64,000 bases of DNA. It comes from Prauserella flavalba (GTDB taxonomy: Bacteria; Actinomycetota; Actinomycetes; Mycobacteriales; Pseudonocardiaceae). A program made the translations under genes and the position numbers. The stretch is from NCBI RefSeq assembly GCF_003202235.1, contig NZ_MASU01000002.1, forward strand, positions 1-64,000, written 5' to 3'. The notes under the pieces are model-generated. The model saw only the letters and a program-made list of their open reading frames with translations. It made no database searches and was not told the DNA's origin. This document shows, one piece after another, positions 35,084 to 43,645 of this stretch; within the stretch, counting starts at the first letter, position 1; every line of letters begins with the position of its first letter.

Positions 35084-36106
35084 CTAGGCGACCGGGGCGC
35101 GGGTCAGGACCACCGCGAAGCCGAACGCGAGCCCCATCACGGTCAGCTCCAGCGTCGCCCACATCGCGAGCGCCGTGTGCTGGTGCCGCATGATCCTGGG
35201 CAGCAGCCGGAAGCGCAGGTAGGCGCCGAAGCAGGCGATGGCGGCCGTGCAGGCGAGCTTGAGCAGCACGAGCCCGCCGTACGGCGTGGTGAACAGCGCC
35301 GTCCACAGGTCCATCGTCGGGTTCAGGTTCAGCTCGACGAGCCCGTTGAACAGTCCCGTTCCCGCCGAGATCGCCAGGCATATCGTGGCGAGCTTGGAGA
35401 ACCGGGGCAGGGCGTACGCCAGCAGTGTGCGGTTGCCCACGAGCAGCGCCGCGATCGCGCCGAGCCCGCCCGTCCAGGCCACGGCGCTCATGACGTGCAG
35501 CTCCATCGAGATCATCGTGTAGTCGTGGAACGACCAGTTCGAGGCGTGCCCGGTGACCGGAAGGGGCAGCAGCGCGAACAGGCCGAGCCCCACGCGGACC
35601 TCGGCGGGCACCTTCTCGCCGTGCCGGACGGCCAGCACGTTCAGTGCCATGAGCCCCAGCGCGAGCACGGCGACGATCAGCAATGCCTTGCCCGCACCGA
35701 CCGCGACGACGTAGTCGGCGAGGTCGCCGAAGCCGACGGTGCCGGCCCCGGGCCGGTACTCGGCTGTCTGCAGCACGAGGGTGACGAGCGCGGTGACGGC
35801 CCACACCAGCGACGCCGCCACCGCGGCGGGCCGGGCGCGGCGGAGCACCGGTTCGGTGAGCTTGGGCCGGTCGTAGCCCACGAGCACCGACAGCAGGGCC
35901 AGCCCGATGGCGGCGACCGCCGAGAGGTCCAGCAGCACCCGCACGACCGGGATGCCGACCGAGACCACCCCGCTGACCTCGGCGATGCCGCTGACCGGCG
36001 AGGTCGCCGTGAGCGCGATGCCGATGAGCACACCGGCGAGCGCCGAGGCGAGCACGCTGAGCAGGACACCGGCCGTGGCAGGCGAGGTGGTCTCGGCCCT
36101 GGTCAT
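35084..36106 (-). CDS. copD: CopD-family copper transport membrane protein
   Basis: 340 aa, about eight membrane helices. The CopD domain is in the C-terminal half: LHVMSAVAWTGGLGAIAALLVGN (about 205-227) with conserved His and Trp, FSKLATICLAISAGTGLFNGLVEL, and LLKLACTAAIACFGAYLRFRLLPR. ATG 2 nt after the copC stop, with GGAGG inside copC. Takes copper across the membrane together with CopC. Confidence 0.86.
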   Translation of the reverse strand: MTRAETTSPATAGVLLSVLASALAGVLIGIALTATSPVSGIAEVSGVVSVGIPVVRVLLDLSAVAAIGLALLSVLVGYDRPKLTEPVLRRARPAAVAASLVWAVTALVTLVLQTAEYRPGAGTVGFGDLADYVVAVGAGKALLIVAVLALGLMALNVLAVRHGEKVPAEVRVGLGLFALLPLPVTGHASNWSFHDYTMISMELHVMSAVAWTGGLGAIAALLVGNRTLLAYALPRFSKLATICLAISAGTGLFNGLVELNLNPTMDLWTALFTTPYGGLVLLKLACTAAIACFGAYLRFRLLPRIMRHQHTALAMWATLELTVMGLAFGFAVVLTRAPVA

Positions 36107-36108
36107 GA

Positions 36109-36675
36109 CTACTTGTCCTCCGGTGAGCGGCCCATGCGCAGCGCGACCGTCACCCCGGCCACGAGCAGCGCGGCCGCCAGCACGATCCACACCCACACCG
36201 GCACGCCGGACGAGCTCTCGGCGGGCTGACCCTGGTTCGCCTGCGGCTGCGGCGTGTCGGGTGCCGCGGCGGCCGACGACGGAGGCGCGGGGCTGCCCGT
36301 GCCCTGGCCAGCCTGCGTGAGCGTGAACCGGATCTCCTTGGAGACCGGGTGCCCGTCGGCGGACAGGATCCGGAAGCCGATCACGTACTCACCGGCGGGT
36401 CCGAGCGGACGCACGGGCGCGGTCACGACGTTGCGCTCGACCCGCACGGTTCCCTCGGCGTAGCGGCCGCCGTCCGGCCCGGTGACCGCGACCTCGTTGA
36501 CGTCGGCCTCCTGCACGGTCTGGTCGAACGTCAGCGTGATCGTGCTGGGCGCGGTGTCGAGCCGCGCGCCCTCGGCCGGGTCGGAGGAGATGAGCGTGTT
36601 GTGCGCGGCGGCGGGTCCGGCGGCGCCGAACAGCGTCAGCACCGCGATGCCGGCGACGACGAGTGCCCGCCTCAT
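36109..36675 (-). CDS. copC: CopC-domain copper-binding protein, membrane-anchored
   Basis: 188 aa. Signal peptide ends at PAAA before His25, so the mature N-terminus starts with His, a known Cu(II) ligand. LISSDPAEGARLDTAPSTITLTFDQTV is the CopC signature; ILSADGHPVSKEIRFTL carries the second ligand His. A Pro/Ala/Gln-rich linker and a C-terminal helix (VPVWVWIVLAAALLVAGVTVAL) tether it. Overlaps the YcnI gene by ATGA. Confidence 0.9.
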   Translation of the reverse strand: MRRALVVAGIAVLTLFGAAGPAAAHNTLISSDPAEGARLDTAPSTITLTFDQTVQEADVNEVAVTGPDGGRYAEGTVRVERNVVTAPVRPLGPAGEYVIGFRILSADGHPVSKEIRFTLTQAGQGTGSPAPPSSAAAAPDTPQPQANQGQPAESSSGVPVWVWIVLAAALLVAGVTVALRMGRSPEDK

Positions 36676-37388
36676 GACCGGCCCTGCTTCCGGGCCCGCA
36701 GGGTCGCACCGACGCCGAAGCCGACGCCGAGCGCGCCGACGGCGAGGCCGGCGCCGCCGAGCCAGCGCGCGGTGGTGTCGCTGGTTGCCGGCGCGGTGTC
36801 CTCGGCGTGTGCGCTGCCCTCGGACTCGGCGCTCGCTTGCTCGGCACTCGCGCCGTGCCCGTGTCCGTCACCGGAGGGTTGGGCCAGCTCGACCGTCGGC
36901 GCGGGGTGCTCGGGCTCCTCGTCGCCCTTGGCCTCCTGGTTCCAGTTGGCGACGGTGCCGTCGGAGTAGGTCTGCGCGGCGGGCAGCACGAGCGTGTCCA
37001 CGTCCTCGGGCAGGGGACCCGCGGTGAAGGCGAACTCCTGGTAGGACGTGGTGCCCGCGGGAATCTCGTTGCCGGGCTGCGCGGTCCACGTGATCTTGCT
37101 GACCACGTCGTTCTTGGTGACCTCGGCCTTCCAGCCCGGTACCGGCTTGGTGCGGGCGGAGCTGATCGCGTACTCGGCGGGGATGGTCACCTCGACCTTG
37201 ACCGTGCCCGCCTGCTCCTCCTCGTTGGGCACGCGCAGCACGATGGCGCCGTAGCCGCCCTGCTCCGGCTGGCTGCCGTAGACGTCGGCGGTGACGTGCG
37301 CCGAGGCGATACCGGCCGTCGCGAGTCCGGTCGCGCCGAGCGTGGCCGAGACCACGAGCGCACGCCGAAGGAATCGATGTGTCGACAT
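36672..37388 (-). CDS. YcnI-like DUF1775 copper-associated protein
   Basis: 238 aa. Signal peptide ends ASA before His (SAHVTADVYG), so the mature protein begins with a copper-binding His. DUF1775 domain at about 28-165, with VLRVPNEEEQAGTVKVEV, PVPGWKAEV and TYSDGTVANWNQE. A His-rich segment (GDGHGHGA) and a C-terminal membrane helix follow. ATG at 37388 with AGGAG 11 nt upstream. Confidence 0.9.
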   Translation of the reverse strand: MSTHRFLRRALVVSATLGATGLATAGIASAHVTADVYGSQPEQGGYGAIVLRVPNEEEQAGTVKVEVTIPAEYAISSARTKPVPGWKAEVTKNDVVSKITWTAQPGNEIPAGTTSYQEFAFTAGPLPEDVDTLVLPAAQTYSDGTVANWNQEAKGDEEPEHPAPTVELAQPSGDGHGHGASAEQASAESEGSAHAEDTAPATSDTTARWLGGAGLAVGALGVGFGVGATLRARKQGRS

Positions 37389-37441
37389 GTAGGTGTTCTC
37401 TCCTGAACGAAGTCGGTTCCCGGGAAAGGTGAAGCAGGTGT

Positions 37442-37972
37442 TCAGGAGGGAACCGGGGGACCGCGCCTGCCGTGGACCCGGCGCAGCAGGACGTCGACGA
37501 CGTGGGTGCCGCCCGCGGGGCGGACGGTGGCGCGAGCCACTGTGGCCGAGGGCACGGGTGCCGGTGACCACACTCTCGGCAGCAGCAGGCGCAGTGTGGC
37601 GACCACCACGAGCAGCATCGACTCGGCGTGGGCGAGCAGCAGGGCCGTACCCAGCGTCGCGAGCACGTGAGCCAGCGTCATGCCGGCGCCGCCGGTCGCG
37701 TGGCCGGAAAGTTCGGTGAGCACCAGGTGCATCACCAGCTGGGCGCCGCCGAGCACGAGCAGGATGCCCGGCAGGCCGCGGGTGCGGTCGGCCGCGGCCG
37801 TGGACACCCAGCCGATCAGCACGCTCAGCAGCACCGTTGTGGCGGGGTGCGGTAACTCACCATCGGCGAAACCGTGTGCGCTCGTCGCGAGCGCGGCGGA
37901 GGAGATCGCGAGCAGGACCCCGCGCGCGGACCGTAACGCGCTGCGAGAAGGGCCTGATCTGCTCACTCGCAC
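37442..37972 (-). CDS. Hypothetical membrane protein of the copper operon
   Basis: 176 aa with about four membrane helices and several His between them (SAHGF, LVMHLVLTELSGHATG, LAHVLATLG, LAHAESM). It has no named domain I can fix. It is the first gene of a minus-strand run with YcnI, CopC and CopD, 53 nt before YcnI. The His-rich helices suit metal handling (inference). GTG at 37972 or 37966. Confidence 0.7.
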   Translation of the reverse strand: MRVSRSGPSRSALRSARGVLLAISSAALATSAHGFADGELPHPATTVLLSVLIGWVSTAAADRTRGLPGILLVLGGAQLVMHLVLTELSGHATGGAGMTLAHVLATLGTALLLAHAESMLLVVVATLRLLLPRVWSPAPVPSATVARATVRPAGGTHVVDVLLRRVHGRRGPPVPS

Positions 37973-38157
37973 AGGGTATTGGAGGGCCGATCCGGGCCCG
38001 CGTCGCTACCCGGCGCTCTATTTCATTTGTCGAAACTTCGCAACATTCCGTACGTCTTCGGTTGCTGATTTCCGCTGGATAGGCAACGGTATGTCCACAT
38101 CGACGGCCGGGGTTTTGCCCCATACCTGCTTGTGGAGCGCTCCCAGGGCCCTAGGGT

Positions 38158-38177
38158 GTTAACCCGAACGGGTTAAC
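38158..38177. promoter_or_regulatory. Perfect inverted repeat upstream of the BCCT operon
   Basis: GTTAACCCG, AA, CGGGTTAAC: 9-bp arms without mismatch, 40 nt before the BCCT ATG. It has the form of a dimeric repressor site. Just after it AAAGGAGG (38185-38192) and the hairpin GGAGGC-CGC-GCCTCC may affect translation. Confidence 0.5.
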
Positions 38178-38217
38178 GGCTACGAAAGGAGGCCGCGCCT
38201 CCACGAGGCGCGTGCGT

Positions 38218-39963
38218 ATGTCTGAACAGTCTGAAGAAGACAGGTTGGCGGCACGGACGGTGGTGGACGACGGCGACCGTGCCAACGCACCGGAGGAGAC
38301 CGGCGTCGCCGCCGGTCCCGGCCCAGACGAGCATGTGCCTCCAGTCGTCGCGGCGGACCAGCCCGCCGAGACCGACCGCACGGTGTTCGGCATCGCCGCC
38401 GTGCTCGCCCTCGCGATCATCATCTGGGGCATCGCCTCGCCGAGCAGCCTCGCGTCGGTGACCGACACGCTGCTCAACGACGCGGTGATCCCCTACGGCG
38501 GCTGGGCCTTCGTGCTCACCGCGTCCGGCTTCGTCGTCTTCGCCGTGTGCCTGGCCATAAGCCGTTATGGCCGGATCAAGCTCGGCAAGGACGAGGAGAA
38601 GCCCGAGTTCCGCACGGCGTCGTGGATCGCCATGATGTTCAGCGCGGGCATGGGCATCGGGCTGATGTTCTTCGGCGTGTACGAGCCGGTCTCGCACCTG
38701 GCCAGCCCGCCCCCTGGCACGGCGGCGCCGAACTCCGACGAGGCCGTGCACACCGCGATGGCCACGACGCTGTTCCACTGGACCGTCCACCCGTGGGCGA
38801 TCTACGCCGTGGTCGGTCTCGCCATCGCCTACAGCACGTTCCGCCGCGGCCGCAGCCAGCTGATCAGCGCCGTGTTCGAGCCGCTCATCGGCAAGCGGCG
38901 CAGCGAGGGCCCGCTCGGCAAGGCCATCGACGTGATGGCGATCTTCGCCACGCTGTTCGGCTCGGCCGCGTCGCTCGGTCTCGGCGCGCTCCAGGTCGGC
39001 GGCGGCATGGCCTCGGTCGGCTGGATCGACAACCCCGGCACGGGGCTGCTCGTCGGCATCATCGCCGTGCTCACCGTGGCGTTCATCGCCTCCGCCGTCT
39101 CCGGCGTCGCCAAGGGCATCCAGTGGCTGTCCAACATCAACATGGTCCTCGCGGCCGTGCTGGCGCTGTTCGTGCTGGTGGTCGGCCCGACCGTGCTGAT
39201 CCTCAACCTCGTGCCGAACGCGATCGGCGACTACTTCCGTGAGCTCGCCGAGATGTCCGGCCGTTCCGGCGTCACCGGCGGCGAGGAGATGCAGACCTGG
39301 CTCGGCGGCTGGACCGTCTTCTACTGGGCCTGGTGGATCTCCTGGACGCCCTTCGTCGGCATGTTCATCGCCCGCATCTCCCGCGGCCGCACCATCCGGC
39401 AGTTCATCATCGGCGTCATCGCGGTGCCGAGCGTGGTTAGCCTCATCTGGTTCGCGATCTTCGGTGGTGCCGCGATCGACCAGCAGCGGGGCGGCGTCGA
39501 CATCGCGGGCGCGGGCGGCGAGGAGGCCGCGACGTTCGAGCTGCTCCAGCACCTGCCGTGGTTCGTGCCGATCGCCGTGATCGTGATGATCCTCGTGTCG
39601 ATCTTCTTCGTCTCCGGGGCCGACGCCGCCTCGGTGGTCATGGGCACGCTCTCGCAGAAGGGCACCGTGGAGCCGAAGAAGAACGTGGTGATCTTCTGGG
39701 GTGTGCTCACCGGTGCGGTGGCCGCCGTGATGCTCCTCGTCGGCGGGGACAGCGCGCTCACGGGTCTGCAATACCTGACGATCCTCGTCGCGGTTCCGTT
39801 CGTGATCGTCATGCTGGGCCTGTGCGTGTCGGTGTACCGCGATCTGCGGCACGACCCGCTCATGATCAAGGAGGACGAGATGATGCGTTCGCTCGAAGCC
39901 ATCCACGCCGAGCGGACGGATGAGAGGCGGAAGCGCAGGCCGTTCCGGAGCCGCAGGCCGTGA
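38218..39963 (+). CDS. BCCT-family betaine/choline/carnitine transporter
   Basis: 581 aa, 12 membrane helices, sodium- or proton-coupled uptake of quaternary amines such as glycine betaine. Signatures: MMFSAGMGIGLMFFGVYEP (about 139-157), LGLGALQVGGG, and the Trp-rich motif YWAWWISWTPFVGMFIARIS (about 365-384) with RGRTIRQF. The first about 55 residues are charged and Glu/Asp-rich, the last about 30 are basic, as in osmosensing BCCT proteins. ATG at 38218. Stop overlaps the next gene as GTGA. Confidence 0.93.
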   Translation: MSEQSEEDRLAARTVVDDGDRANAPEETGVAAGPGPDEHVPPVVAADQPAETDRTVFGIAAVLALAIIIWGIASPSSLASVTDTLLNDAVIPYGGWAFVLTASGFVVFAVCLAISRYGRIKLGKDEEKPEFRTASWIAMMFSAGMGIGLMFFGVYEPVSHLASPPPGTAAPNSDEAVHTAMATTLFHWTVHPWAIYAVVGLAIAYSTFRRGRSQLISAVFEPLIGKRRSEGPLGKAIDVMAIFATLFGSAASLGLGALQVGGGMASVGWIDNPGTGLLVGIIAVLTVAFIASAVSGVAKGIQWLSNINMVLAAVLALFVLVVGPTVLILNLVPNAIGDYFRELAEMSGRSGVTGGEEMQTWLGGWTVFYWAWWISWTPFVGMFIARISRGRTIRQFIIGVIAVPSVVSLIWFAIFGGAAIDQQRGGVDIAGAGGEEAATFELLQHLPWFVPIAVIVMILVSIFFVSGADAASVVMGTLSQKGTVEPKKNVVIFWGVLTGAVAAVMLLVGGDSALTGLQYLTILVAVPFVIVMLGLCVSVYRDLRHDPLMIKEDEMMRSLEAIHAERTDERRKRRPFRSRRP

Positions 39964-40607
39964 ATCTCCTCGACTACGTAGCCGACCGGTGGGATCGGCT
40001 GTCCCTGCAAGCGTGGCTGCACGTCAGTGAGGTCGTGCAGTCCACGCTCATCGCCGCGGTCATCGGCGTGCTGATCGGGGTCGCGGTGTACCGCAGCCCC
40101 ATCGGCTCCGCCGTGGCCACGGCTCTGGCCAGCACGATCCTCACCATTCCGTCGTTCGCGCTGCTCGGGCTGCTCATCCCCGTCTTCGGGCTCGGTGCGC
40201 TGCCGACGGTGATCGCGCTAGTGCTGTACGCGCTGCTGCCGATCACCCGCAACACGATCGTCGGCCTCGCCGGCGTGGACCCGGCCGTGACCGATGCCGC
40301 GAAGGGCATCGGCATGAGCCGGACGGCCGTGCTGACGAGGGTCGAGCTGCGACTCGCCTGGCCGGCGATCCTTGCCGGGATGCGCGTGTCCACCCAGATG
40401 CTCATGGGCATCGCGGTGATCGCCGCATACGCCAAGGGTCCCGGCCTGGGCAGCGAGGTCTTCTCCGGCCTGACGCGGGCCGGCAGCGCCAACGCGACCA
40501 ACCAGGCGCTCGCCGGCACGCTCGGTGTCGTCATCCTCGCCCTGCTGCTCGAGGGCGTCTATTTCCTCATCGCTCGCTTCACCATCTCGAGGGGTATCCG
40601 TGGCTGA
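39960..40607 (+). CDS. Compatible-solute ABC importer permease (OpuCB type)
   Basis: 215 aa, about five or six helices. ProW/OpuCB family: TIPSFALLGLLIPVFGLGALPTVIAL and YALLPITRNTIVGL, then the EAA loop DAAKGIGMSRTAVLTRVELRLAWP at about 119-142. GTG overlaps the BCCT stop (GTGA). Confidence 0.92.
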   Translation: MNLLDYVADRWDRLSLQAWLHVSEVVQSTLIAAVIGVLIGVAVYRSPIGSAVATALASTILTIPSFALLGLLIPVFGLGALPTVIALVLYALLPITRNTIVGLAGVDPAVTDAAKGIGMSRTAVLTRVELRLAWPAILAGMRVSTQMLMGIAVIAAYAKGPGLGSEVFSGLTRAGSANATNQALAGTLGVVILALLLEGVYFLIARFTISRGIRG

Positions 40608-41760
40608 GAACGTCAGTGGCGTCGAGATCCAGCTGGAGAACGTCACCAAGCGCTACCCGGGCACCCGGGAGCCCGCGGTGAAGGACTTCACCATGACGAT
40701 CCCGGCCGGCAAGATCGTGATCCTCGTCGGGCCCTCGGGCTGCGGCAAGACCACGACCATGCGGATGATCAACCGCCTGATCGAGCCCAGCTCGGGCCGC
40801 ATCACCATCGGCGGGGAGGACGCGCTCAAGCTCAACGGCGACGCGCTGCGCCGCAAGGTCGGCTACGCGATCCAGCAGGCGGGCCTGTTTCCGCACTTCA
40901 CCGTGGCGCAGAACATCGCGGTGGTCCCTGGCCTGCTCGACTGGGACAAGAAGCGCATCTCCGACAGGGTCGACGAGATGATGGACCTCGTCGGCCTCGA
41001 CCCCGCCGTGTACCGCGACCGGTACCCGCGCCAGCTCTCCGGTGGGCAGCAGCAGCGCGTCGGCGTGGCGAGGGCGCTCGCCGCCGACCCGCCGGTGCTG
41101 CTGATGGACGAGCCGTTCGGCGCGGTCGACCCCATCACGCGCGGCAACCTGCAGGACGAGCTGCTGCGCCTGCAGCTGGAGCTGCGCAAGACGATCGTGT
41201 TCGTCACCCACGACTTCGACGAGGCCGTGAAGCTCGGCGACAAGATCGCCGTGCTGGGTGACCAGTCGACGATCCAGCAGTACGACACGCCGGAGGCGAT
41301 CCTCGCCAACCCGGCCAACGACATGGTGGCCGGGTTCGTCGGTGCGGGCGCCTCGCTCAAGCAGCTCACGCTGCTGCGCGTGCGCGACGTCGACTACCAC
41401 GACGACGCGCTCACGGTCGTCGCGCCGGACAGCTCGCCCTCGGACCTGCGCAAGCGGATGACCGAGCTGGGCAAGACCTACGCGCTCGTGCTCGACGCGC
41501 GGAAACGCCCGCAGCGCTGGGTGCACGTCCGCGACCTTTCGACGGCGAGCACGCTCGCGACCGTCGGCAGGCCGGTCGGTGACATGGTGAGCACGCAGTC
41601 CACGCTGCAGGATGCGCTCGAGGCGATCCTGTCCGAGGGCGGCAACGCGGTGGTCACCGGTTCGCGCGGCGAGTACGTCGGCACCATCGACATCAACACG
41701 GTGACCGACACCATCCAGCAGCTGCGCGAGGAGCACGACGCCGGGAGCGCGGCCTCGTGA
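40600..41760 (+). CDS. Compatible-solute ABC importer ATPase with CBS region (OpuCA type)
   Basis: 386 aa. Walker A GPSGCGKTTTM at about 43-53, Q-loop IQQAGLFPHFTV, signature LSGGQQQRVG, Walker B VLLMDEPFGAVDP, H-loop VTHD. After about residue 255 comes a CBS-type region (VGDMVSTQSTLQDALEAILSEGG, VVTGSRGEYVGTIDINTV), which in OpuA/OpuC proteins senses ionic strength or nucleotides. GTG at 40600 overlaps the permease stop by 8 nt with GAGGGG upstream. Confidence 0.93.
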   Translation: MAENVSGVEIQLENVTKRYPGTREPAVKDFTMTIPAGKIVILVGPSGCGKTTTMRMINRLIEPSSGRITIGGEDALKLNGDALRRKVGYAIQQAGLFPHFTVAQNIAVVPGLLDWDKKRISDRVDEMMDLVGLDPAVYRDRYPRQLSGGQQQRVGVARALAADPPVLLMDEPFGAVDPITRGNLQDELLRLQLELRKTIVFVTHDFDEAVKLGDKIAVLGDQSTIQQYDTPEAILANPANDMVAGFVGAGASLKQLTLLRVRDVDYHDDALTVVAPDSSPSDLRKRMTELGKTYALVLDARKRPQRWVHVRDLSTASTLATVGRPVGDMVSTQSTLQDALEAILSEGGNAVVTGSRGEYVGTIDINTVTDTIQQLREEHDAGSAAS

Positions 41761-42536
41761 GCAGTACCACCGAGATCCAGGGCTTCTCCACCGAGTCGGG
41801 CTCGCGCCGCGCTGACCGGGTGCGGCTGTTCGCCCAGCCCGCCGCGGTCGTGGTGATCGTGGGCCTCGTGCTGGTGTGGGCGTTCACGCGCACCAACGAC
41901 AGCATCGAGGCCGAGTCGATCCAGGCCGGCGTGCTGCTCGACAAGACGTGGGAGCACGTGCTGATCACGCTCGTCGTCGCCGCGATCGTCGTCGGCATCG
42001 GTGTACCGCTCGGCATGGTGCTCACGCGGTCGTGGGCAAGGCCCGTCGCGCCGCTGTTCATCGGCATCGCCAACATCGGGCAGGCGGCACCGGCGCTGGG
42101 TGTGCTGGTGCTGTTCTTCCTGTGGACGGAGTGGGACGGCCTGTGGGCCGCCGCGCTGCCGATCGCCTTCTACTCGCTGCTTCCGGTGCTGCGCAACACC
42201 ATCGTCGGCATCCAGTCGGTGGACCCCGCGCTCGTCGACGCGGGCAAGGGCATCGGCATGTCGTCCTCCGGTGTGCTGTTCCGCATCGAGGTGCCGCTGG
42301 CGATCCCGCTGATCCTCGCCGGTCTGCGGACGTCGCTGGTGCTCGCCGTCGGCACGGCCACGCTGGCGTTCTTCGTCAACGGTGGGGGGCTCGGCGAGCT
42401 CGTCGACACCGGCTACAAGCTCAACCGGGTGTCGGTGCTCGTGGTCGGCGCGGTGCTGGCCGTCGGCCTGGCGTTGCTGGTCGACTGGGTGGGCGCGCTG
42501 CTGGAGGAGTACCTGGGACCGAAGGGACTGTCATGA
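41757..42536 (+). CDS. Compatible-solute ABC importer permease (second)
   Basis: 259 aa. OpuCD/ProW-like permease with an extra N-terminal helix. IANIGQAAPALGVLVLFF, YSLLPVLRNTIVGIQSV and EAA loop DAGKGIGMSSSGVLFRIEVPLAIP. GTGA overlap with the ATPase gene. Confidence 0.92.
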   Translation: MSSTTEIQGFSTESGSRRADRVRLFAQPAAVVVIVGLVLVWAFTRTNDSIEAESIQAGVLLDKTWEHVLITLVVAAIVVGIGVPLGMVLTRSWARPVAPLFIGIANIGQAAPALGVLVLFFLWTEWDGLWAAALPIAFYSLLPVLRNTIVGIQSVDPALVDAGKGIGMSSSGVLFRIEVPLAIPLILAGLRTSLVLAVGTATLAFFVNGGGLGELVDTGYKLNRVSVLVVGAVLAVGLALLVDWVGALLEEYLGPKGLS

Positions 42537-43495
42537 GGCGCAAGCTGCGCGCGGTCCTCGGTGCCGCGCTGCTGATGGCCACCACCTCGGCGTGCGGGCT
42601 CACCGTCAACGCCGCGCTGCCGTTCGACGTGCAGCCGGGTTCGATCAAGCCGGTGCCCGAGCTGCAGGGCGTCGACGTGACGGTGGGGTCCAAGGACTTC
42701 ACCGAGCAGATCATCCTCGGCTACATCGCCGAGCTGGCGCTGGAGGCGGCCGGGGCGAACGCCATCGATCTGACCAACATCAACGGCTCCAACAGTTCCC
42801 GGTACGCCCTCATCGACGGGCAGATCGACCTGCAGTGGGAGTACACGGGCACGGGCTGGCTGTCCTACCTCGGCTACGACAAGCCGTTGCCGGAGGAGGA
42901 CGAGCAGTACGAGGCGGTGCGCAAGGCCGACCTCGAGCAGAACGGCGTTGTGTGGCTGCCGTACTCGGAGGTCAACAACACCTACGCGTTCGCGACCACC
43001 GAGGCCTTCGCGCAGAAGCACAACCTGAAGACCACCACGGACATGACGAACTTCCTGAAGGAGAACCCGCAGGAGGGCGTCTTCTGCGTGGAGACGGAGT
43101 TCGCGAGCAGGCCCGACGGCATGCCCGGTGTGCAGAAGACGTACGGCTTCGACGTCACGACCACGAAGACGTTCGGCACCGGGGCGATCTACAGCGCCAT
43201 CGCGGCCGGCACGTGCAAGTTCGGCGAGGTCTTCACCACCGACGGCCGCATCGCGGGACTGAACCTGCGGGTGCTGCAGGACGACAAGAAGTTCTTCCCG
43301 CAGTACAACGCGTCCGTGACGTTGCGCAAGGAGTTCCTCGACCAGTACCCGCAGATCGCGGACGTGATGGCGCCCGTCACCGAAGCGCTGAACAACGACG
43401 AGATCATCGAGCTCAACAAGCGGGTCGACGTGGACGGGGAGGACCCGGCGAAGGTCGCCCGCGACTGGATGATCGAGAAGGGTTTCATCAACTGA
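42533..43495 (+). CDS. Glycine-betaine-type binding lipoprotein (OpuAC/OpuCC)
   Basis: 320 aa. Lipoprotein signal with lipobox TSAC (Cys about 21). OpuAC domain: DVTVGSKDFTEQIILGYIAELALEAAG (about 48-74), DGQIDLQWEYTGTGW, and FGEVFTTDGRIAGLNLRVLQDD. Aromatic residues in these motifs could form the betaine cage. ATGA overlap; last gene of the operon. Confidence 0.92.
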   Translation: MRRKLRAVLGAALLMATTSACGLTVNAALPFDVQPGSIKPVPELQGVDVTVGSKDFTEQIILGYIAELALEAAGANAIDLTNINGSNSSRYALIDGQIDLQWEYTGTGWLSYLGYDKPLPEEDEQYEAVRKADLEQNGVVWLPYSEVNNTYAFATTEAFAQKHNLKTTTDMTNFLKENPQEGVFCVETEFASRPDGMPGVQKTYGFDVTTTKTFGTGAIYSAIAAGTCKFGEVFTTDGRIAGLNLRVLQDDKKFFPQYNASVTLRKEFLDQYPQIADVMAPVTEALNNDEIIELNKRVDVDGEDPAKVARDWMIEKGFIN

Positions 43496-43510
43496 GCTAT
43501 TTCTGGAATC

Positions 43511-43639
43511 ATGGCGACATGCCTGCTGTCTGGGAACACTCCGGTATCTGTGCCCTGCTGCTGCGGCGCGGCCGCCTCGGCTCGCCGCCGTGCTGAGGCC
43601 ATTCCGGATCCCATTTATTTTTTGACAGTAAGGAATTAA
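43511..43639 (+). CDS. Small leader ORF with Cys-Cys-Cys motif
   Basis: ATG at 43511 opens a 42-codon frame ending TAA at 43637-43639, six nt before the dioxygenase ATG. It contains PCCCG: three consecutive TGC codons at 43556-43564, plus a fourth Cys near the start. Runs of Cys codons in short ORFs upstream of sulfur genes are known in mycobacteria as cysteine-responsive attenuators. A GTG at 43550 would give a shorter leader with the same Cys run. No clear ribosome binding site is visible, so it may be leaderless or may not be translated. Confidence 0.4.
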   Translation: MATCLLSGNTPVSVPCCCGAAASARRRAEAIPDPIYFLTVRN

Positions 43640-43644
43640 ATTCC
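43632..43644 (+). promoter_or_regulatory. Short palindrome over the dioxygenase ribosome binding site
   Basis: GGAAT-TAA-ATTCC overlaps the AAGGA that serves the dioxygenase. In RNA the 3-nt loop would be exactly the leader TAA stop. The stem is only 5 bp and weak, so it may simply be an operator or chance. Confidence 0.3.
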
Positions 43645-43645
43645 C

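Noticed and set aside
41876-43495. Fusion of permease and binding protein
   Set aside because: The N-terminal 219 codons are an out-of-frame reading of the permease; the lipoprotein signal with its ATG at 42533 is the real start.
43519-43596. Alternative 25-codon leader ending GSPPC
   Set aside because: It overlaps the Cys-run frame in another register and ends 50 nt before the dioxygenase; a single terminal Cys codon is weaker evidence than the TGC triplet.
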